Assembly (NCBI GenBank): GCA_023105745.1
Contig: JALGQZ010000004.1
Coordinates: forward strand, 42,149,937-42,213,936
Length of the DNA: 64,000 nt
Reading direction: 5' to 3'
Source: Austropuccinia psidii
Taxonomy: Eukaryota > Basidiomycota > Pucciniomycetes > Pucciniales > Sphaerophragmiaceae
The position numbers and the translations under genes are program-made. The notes under the pieces are model-generated. The model did no database searches. It was not told the origin of the DNA and was given only the letters and a program-made list of their open reading frames with translations. Every line of letters starts with the position of its first letter. Position 1 is the first letter of the stretch. Shown here in pieces: positions 60,693 through 64,000 of the stretch.

Positions 60693-62640
60693 CCAGACCC
60701 TAGGGGTTTTGTATTTGTCTCACTTGATTCTTATTTGGTTATCCTAAGATTTCGCCTGGGAAAACAAGTGCCCTGGTTTGGCCTTTTATGAATTAAAGTA
60801 TTCAGGTTCTGACCTCCAACTCTAAATGAGTAAACTATTTATGAGTTCATCGGAAAGATTGATAATAATTATCACACTAGTCATTTCTATTCTTATTAAG
60901 TCCCAATGCGTAATCATGTGGCTTCGGTCTGCGCGAAGGCTTTGCATGTTAATGCATGCAACTCAGTCCTGCTTATGTACTCCTTTGCTAACATGGATAC
61001 ACACTATTGACAATTACTTCAAGCTCATCTCAATCCTGTTGGTTTTAAATGAGAGAAAGAAAGTTCTTTGATTATTTGTGTATTTTCTTACTCACATTAT
61101 CTGTTATTTCTAGGTGATAATGCATGTGGATCAAATGTCAAGTGCTTCATCTACAATCTTTAACCAATGTGACATCGAAAAACATATCATCTGACTCACA
61201 ACAGAATCAGAACAGGCTTCTCGGATAGTAATACCATGGCACGACATATTCAATTAATAAAAATCAAACCCTCTTGACACACATCCCATACCTTTCCAAG
61301 AAAAATGGGCTGCTCATGTGACGCCCTTGATCTATAACAGATAGTCTGACTGGAATAATGGCCACCTCAAACTTTGTAGACCCACTAAACTCTACAAATT
61401 TGACGTATTGCACATTGATCCACTGATGTCATAAATCCTTGAAAAACGTCAAAAGCTTAGTAGCCCAGTTGACGTTATTGATGGTGTAGCAAAGCCTACG
61501 AATGCCACCACATTGTTGCATTTTTGAACATGATGGGATTCAAGATACCAAACGCTTAGAAAGAAGCATACAAGCCCTATTCTTTTGAATCAAGAATGGA
61601 AAGATCTTGTCTCATTTCAACAAAATGGGAGAAAGTCAATTATCTCTTACATCCTTTTGAGCAAACCCATCCACCAGCTGAGTTAGTTTCTCACACATAA
61701 TACCTCATTTGTTTGCTTAATACTATATGCTGATCTATTGCTTTCAGGGGCGTGCTCAACTGGCCCAGCTGCCGTTTCTATGGCCACTACCGAATACCTT
61801 ACAATATTGCTTTCCAAGGCTCCAGTCAGCGGAACCTCAATTTTTAGCTTAGCAGTTAAGGTTGATGTGTTGTCGTTCATCTGCATCCAAACTAGCAACT
61901 GTCTTCGAAGGAGGTGCAAAAACACTTTATTTCCTCCAATCCCCTTCCTAAAACAGCCCCAGAAGAAAGAGCTACTGGGCTATATGATAAAATGTACACG
62001 TTAGCTTTACCTGAGGTATTTTGGATGATGGACTTGCAAATTATGTCCACCAACGTCCGTGGCTTTGGGTAGACTACTGGATTGTCATTCTTCACTCAAC
62101 GACGCCATCGTAGTCAGTCACTCAGGACAAGTGCGCTTTGCCAGTTAGTGCATCTCCATCAGTTCCAGCATCGCACATCTTCTTTCATCCAATCAGTATT
62201 GGTGCTGCCTAGCTCACCAATCGTCAGTCGGAGTGCAAATCAAGGCAGTCTCAGACAATAAAATCCGGATCGTGGGAGTCGTCTGTGCTTGGTGGGTGTT
62301 GCAAGGCATACTCTCCTTGGCTTGCTTGCTGAATCGGTCTAAGGCCAGAGTAAAGATGAAGGGTAGCATCCAAGACACCGCCTTCGTGCCCTTGCGAATC
62401 GTCCATGGCCAGGTTGACTTTATTCATCGTACCCCTTTGTCTTCATTACTTGTCTCATTGTTGGCATCCCACTCATAGTTATCGTTGTCATTGATAGTCT
62501 TACTAGAGCAGTTTTGTACTGTGCTATGCTTGCAGTAGCACATATTTCAAGCATGCATAGAGCAGCTTTATTCGAGATTGCTTGAGGGCATAAAAGGGAC
62601 CGCCCGTTCCTTTCGGAATGAGCCTCCACCCATCTTTGCT
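60693..62640. other. Intergenic region of intermediate GC
   Basis: No recognisable gene on either strand. The ORFs at 60826-61071, 61738-62004, 62233-62478 and 62420-62629 are short, overlap on both strands and show no family motif. The composition resembles coding-poor host DNA rather than the AT-rich transposon background. Confidence 0.4.
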
Positions 62641-62940
62641 ACTCACCCCCTCGAATAGGCACATTTTTTTATCTCCCTTTATAGCCGACAATACCTCAAA
62701 CGCTATCTCTTGGTGAAGCAGTTGACTCTACATCTTTCCTGTACTCCGTGTTTGTTTTTTTAGCTACATCACCCTTGCTTATTCTTCCGTTGATTAGTCT
62801 TTTCATAGGTACGGAATCCCTTTCTTAAGTTTGCCTGATGGAGTGCGAATCTGACGTCTTCTTCTCATTTTGGTTTCATTTTCTTATAATCTCATTGGTT
62901 CTAATTACCGTAATAGTATACTACTAGATTCTTGAACACG
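62641..62940 (+). promoter_or_regulatory. Upstream region of the O-methyltransferase gene
   Basis: Holds an inverted CCAAT box (ATTGG, 62894-62898), a perfect CRE-type TGACGTC (62852-62858) and pyrimidine-rich stretches common before fungal start codons. A TATA-like CATAAAAGGGA lies just upstream, near 62589. These are sequence matches only; no transcription start is known. Confidence 0.35.
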
Positions 62941-63956
62941 ATGTCTTTGTCTTCTGCCCGACAGCTTGCTATGCTTATCTCGCAAGCAGTTGATGATATT
63001 GAGTCCGACACTCAAACTCAACTTCCAGGTGCCCAAGCCACTAAGCTTGAGTCACCCATTGTTGCCCCCGAGGATGGCCTTGATATAACGCCTAAACGAA
63101 GAAATGCGATTCGTATTTTGCAAAATGCCACTCAAGAATTGATGGCTACCATGCTCCCAACTGGACTTTACCACTATAATATTGTAAAATCAGGCCTTGA
63201 TCTAGCGGCTGTCATCACCGTTTGTAATGCTAAAATCGCCGATGTGATTCACTCCTTTGATCCGGAGTGCAGCAAGGGAGGTGTTCATATCAATCTCCTT
63301 GCTGATCGGGCTGGTATGGACCCTGTTAAACTGTCTCAAGTCTTGCGTTTCCTAGCTGTCAAACATATTTTTCATGAGCCAACAGAAAATCATTGGGCCA
63401 ACAATCGCGCTTCAATTGCACTTTGCACCGACTCGCCCAATACGGTGCGTTCTACGATATCTTTTTTTGGGTCAACTATCTTACCTCCATCCTTGGAAGA
63501 ACTACCAAGATCATTGTTAGATAAAGATGACAATGTGGCGTTCTCTTGGTCTCCATGCGATGCCCCTGTTCCACGATACTTCAAAGCCGATGGTGATTTT
63601 TTTGCTTACATGTCCAGTCAGCCTGAAAAAATGAAAGTTTATGAAAAATGTATGGTATGTCTTTAGAGAGATTACTTGATTTGAACCTTTAAAGCCCCAA
63701 TCAGGTTTATGTTTTTAAAAGGGAATTCCTGAATAAAGTTGTCTTGGCATATCTGTACTAGTCTGAACTTGGAAAAATTACAGGAGCTTCCGGAAAGGAG
63801 TATCAAGGCTTTGACTGGAACAAATTGGGTCCCAAAGGAACTCTTGTTGACGTTGGAGGTGGTAATGGTCATGTTTCTTACGTTTTGGCCAAGTATCTGC
63901 CTAACTGGACTCTCATCGTCCAGGATCAACCTGCAGTTGTCAAGGAAGCCCAAGAG
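62941..63956 (+). CDS. SAM-dependent O-methyltransferase (sterigmatocystin 8-O-methyltransferase-like), 5' part
   Basis: Transfers a methyl group from S-adenosylmethionine to a hydroxyl, typically of an aromatic small molecule; the substrate is unknown. Exon 1 (62941-63654, 238 aa) starts MSLSSARQLAMLISQAVDDI; ATG 62941 is preferred over the in-frame TTG at 62932. Residues about 90-165 form the winged-helix dimerisation domain (GGVHINLLADRAGMDPVKLS, QVLRFLAVKHIFHE). Residues 215-238 give DGDFFAYMSSQPEKMKVYEK. An intron 63655-63761 (GTATGT..ACTAG, phase 0) leads to exon 2 (63762-63956): GKEYQGFDWNKLGPKGTLV, then the SAM-binding loop DVGGGNGHVS (about residue 268) and LIVQDQP, whose acidic residue contacts the cofactor. 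A GTTTGC donor candidate ends exon 2 at 63957. The catalytic histidine region lies beyond the window. The exons are unbroken and of host-like composition. Confidence 0.88.
63655..63761 (+). other. Intron 1 of the O-methyltransferase gene
   Basis: 107 nt, donor GTATGT, acceptor TACTAG. This acceptor restores the frame (SELGKITGASGKEYQGFDWN). The nearer-looking TTACAG at 63783 would put exon 2 in the wrong frame and lose the SAM-binding motif. Confidence 0.8.
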
Positions 63957-64000
63957 GTTTGCAGATTTTTTCAATTTAGCTTGCTAGCAATTAAAAAAAA
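63957..64000 (+). other. Probable start of intron 2 of the O-methyltransferase gene
   Basis: GTTTGC directly follows KEAQE in phase 0. The sequence after it (T-runs, an A8 end) does not continue the family pattern, so it is read as intron; the window ends before the acceptor. Confidence 0.45.

Noticed and set aside
63784..63956. TTACAG at 63783 as the acceptor of the methyltransferase intron
   Set aside because: From the ATG donor site it would place exon 2 in a frame lacking the DVGGGNGH motif; the TAG at 63761 gives a continuous protein.

Overview
This is nuclear DNA of a eukaryote, almost certainly a rust fungus (Pucciniales). The closest match I can recall is Austropuccinia psidii, because the gypsy Gag-Pol, copia, hAT and Harbinger fragments read like families abundant in that genome. 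That species call rests on memory, not on a search. The sequence is very AT-rich, introns are short (59-107 nt, GT..AG), and almost nothing but broken transposable elements lies between 1 and about 60700. There is no operon, CRISPR, rRNA or tRNA that I can support.

Layout. 1-8201: the 3' end of a Ty3/gypsy element on + (integrase C-terminus plus chromodomain-like tail, then 3' LTR), preceded by an unusual inverted-repeat block (748-3624) and with a solo LTR inserted in its LTR. 8202-16380: AT-rich, mostly featureless DNA with microsatellites, a 266-bp tandem duplication and a MITE-like fold-back. 16381-19215: a repeat with a GGCC-rich island, a 118-codon ORF and an LTR-like promoter region. 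20400-48088: a gypsy element on the minus strand (here called D) that received a second gypsy element (B, 24418-41902). B in turn holds solo LTRs of three families, one nested inside another. Target-site duplications and uninterrupted paralogous sites in the window give the order of insertion. 48541-52040: a decayed Ty1/copia gag-pol on +. 52357-59125: hAT transposase fragments flanking a two-gene PIF/Harbinger-like element (Myb/SANT-like protein on +, transposase on -). 60357-60692: a second hAT C-terminal relic.

62941-63956: the only convincing host gene, the 5' part of a class I SAM-dependent O-methyltransferase with one 107-nt intron, cut by the window end. GC content rises visibly from about 59200 onward, so the right end looks like a transition from transposon-filled to gene-bearing DNA.

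Most transposon ORFs carry stops and frameshifts, so I call them pseudogenes. The exceptions are the Harbinger Myb-like second exon and the methyltransferase exons, which are uninterrupted. I found no previously undescribed functional system. The most informative content is the nested insertion record and some unexplained repeat architectures.
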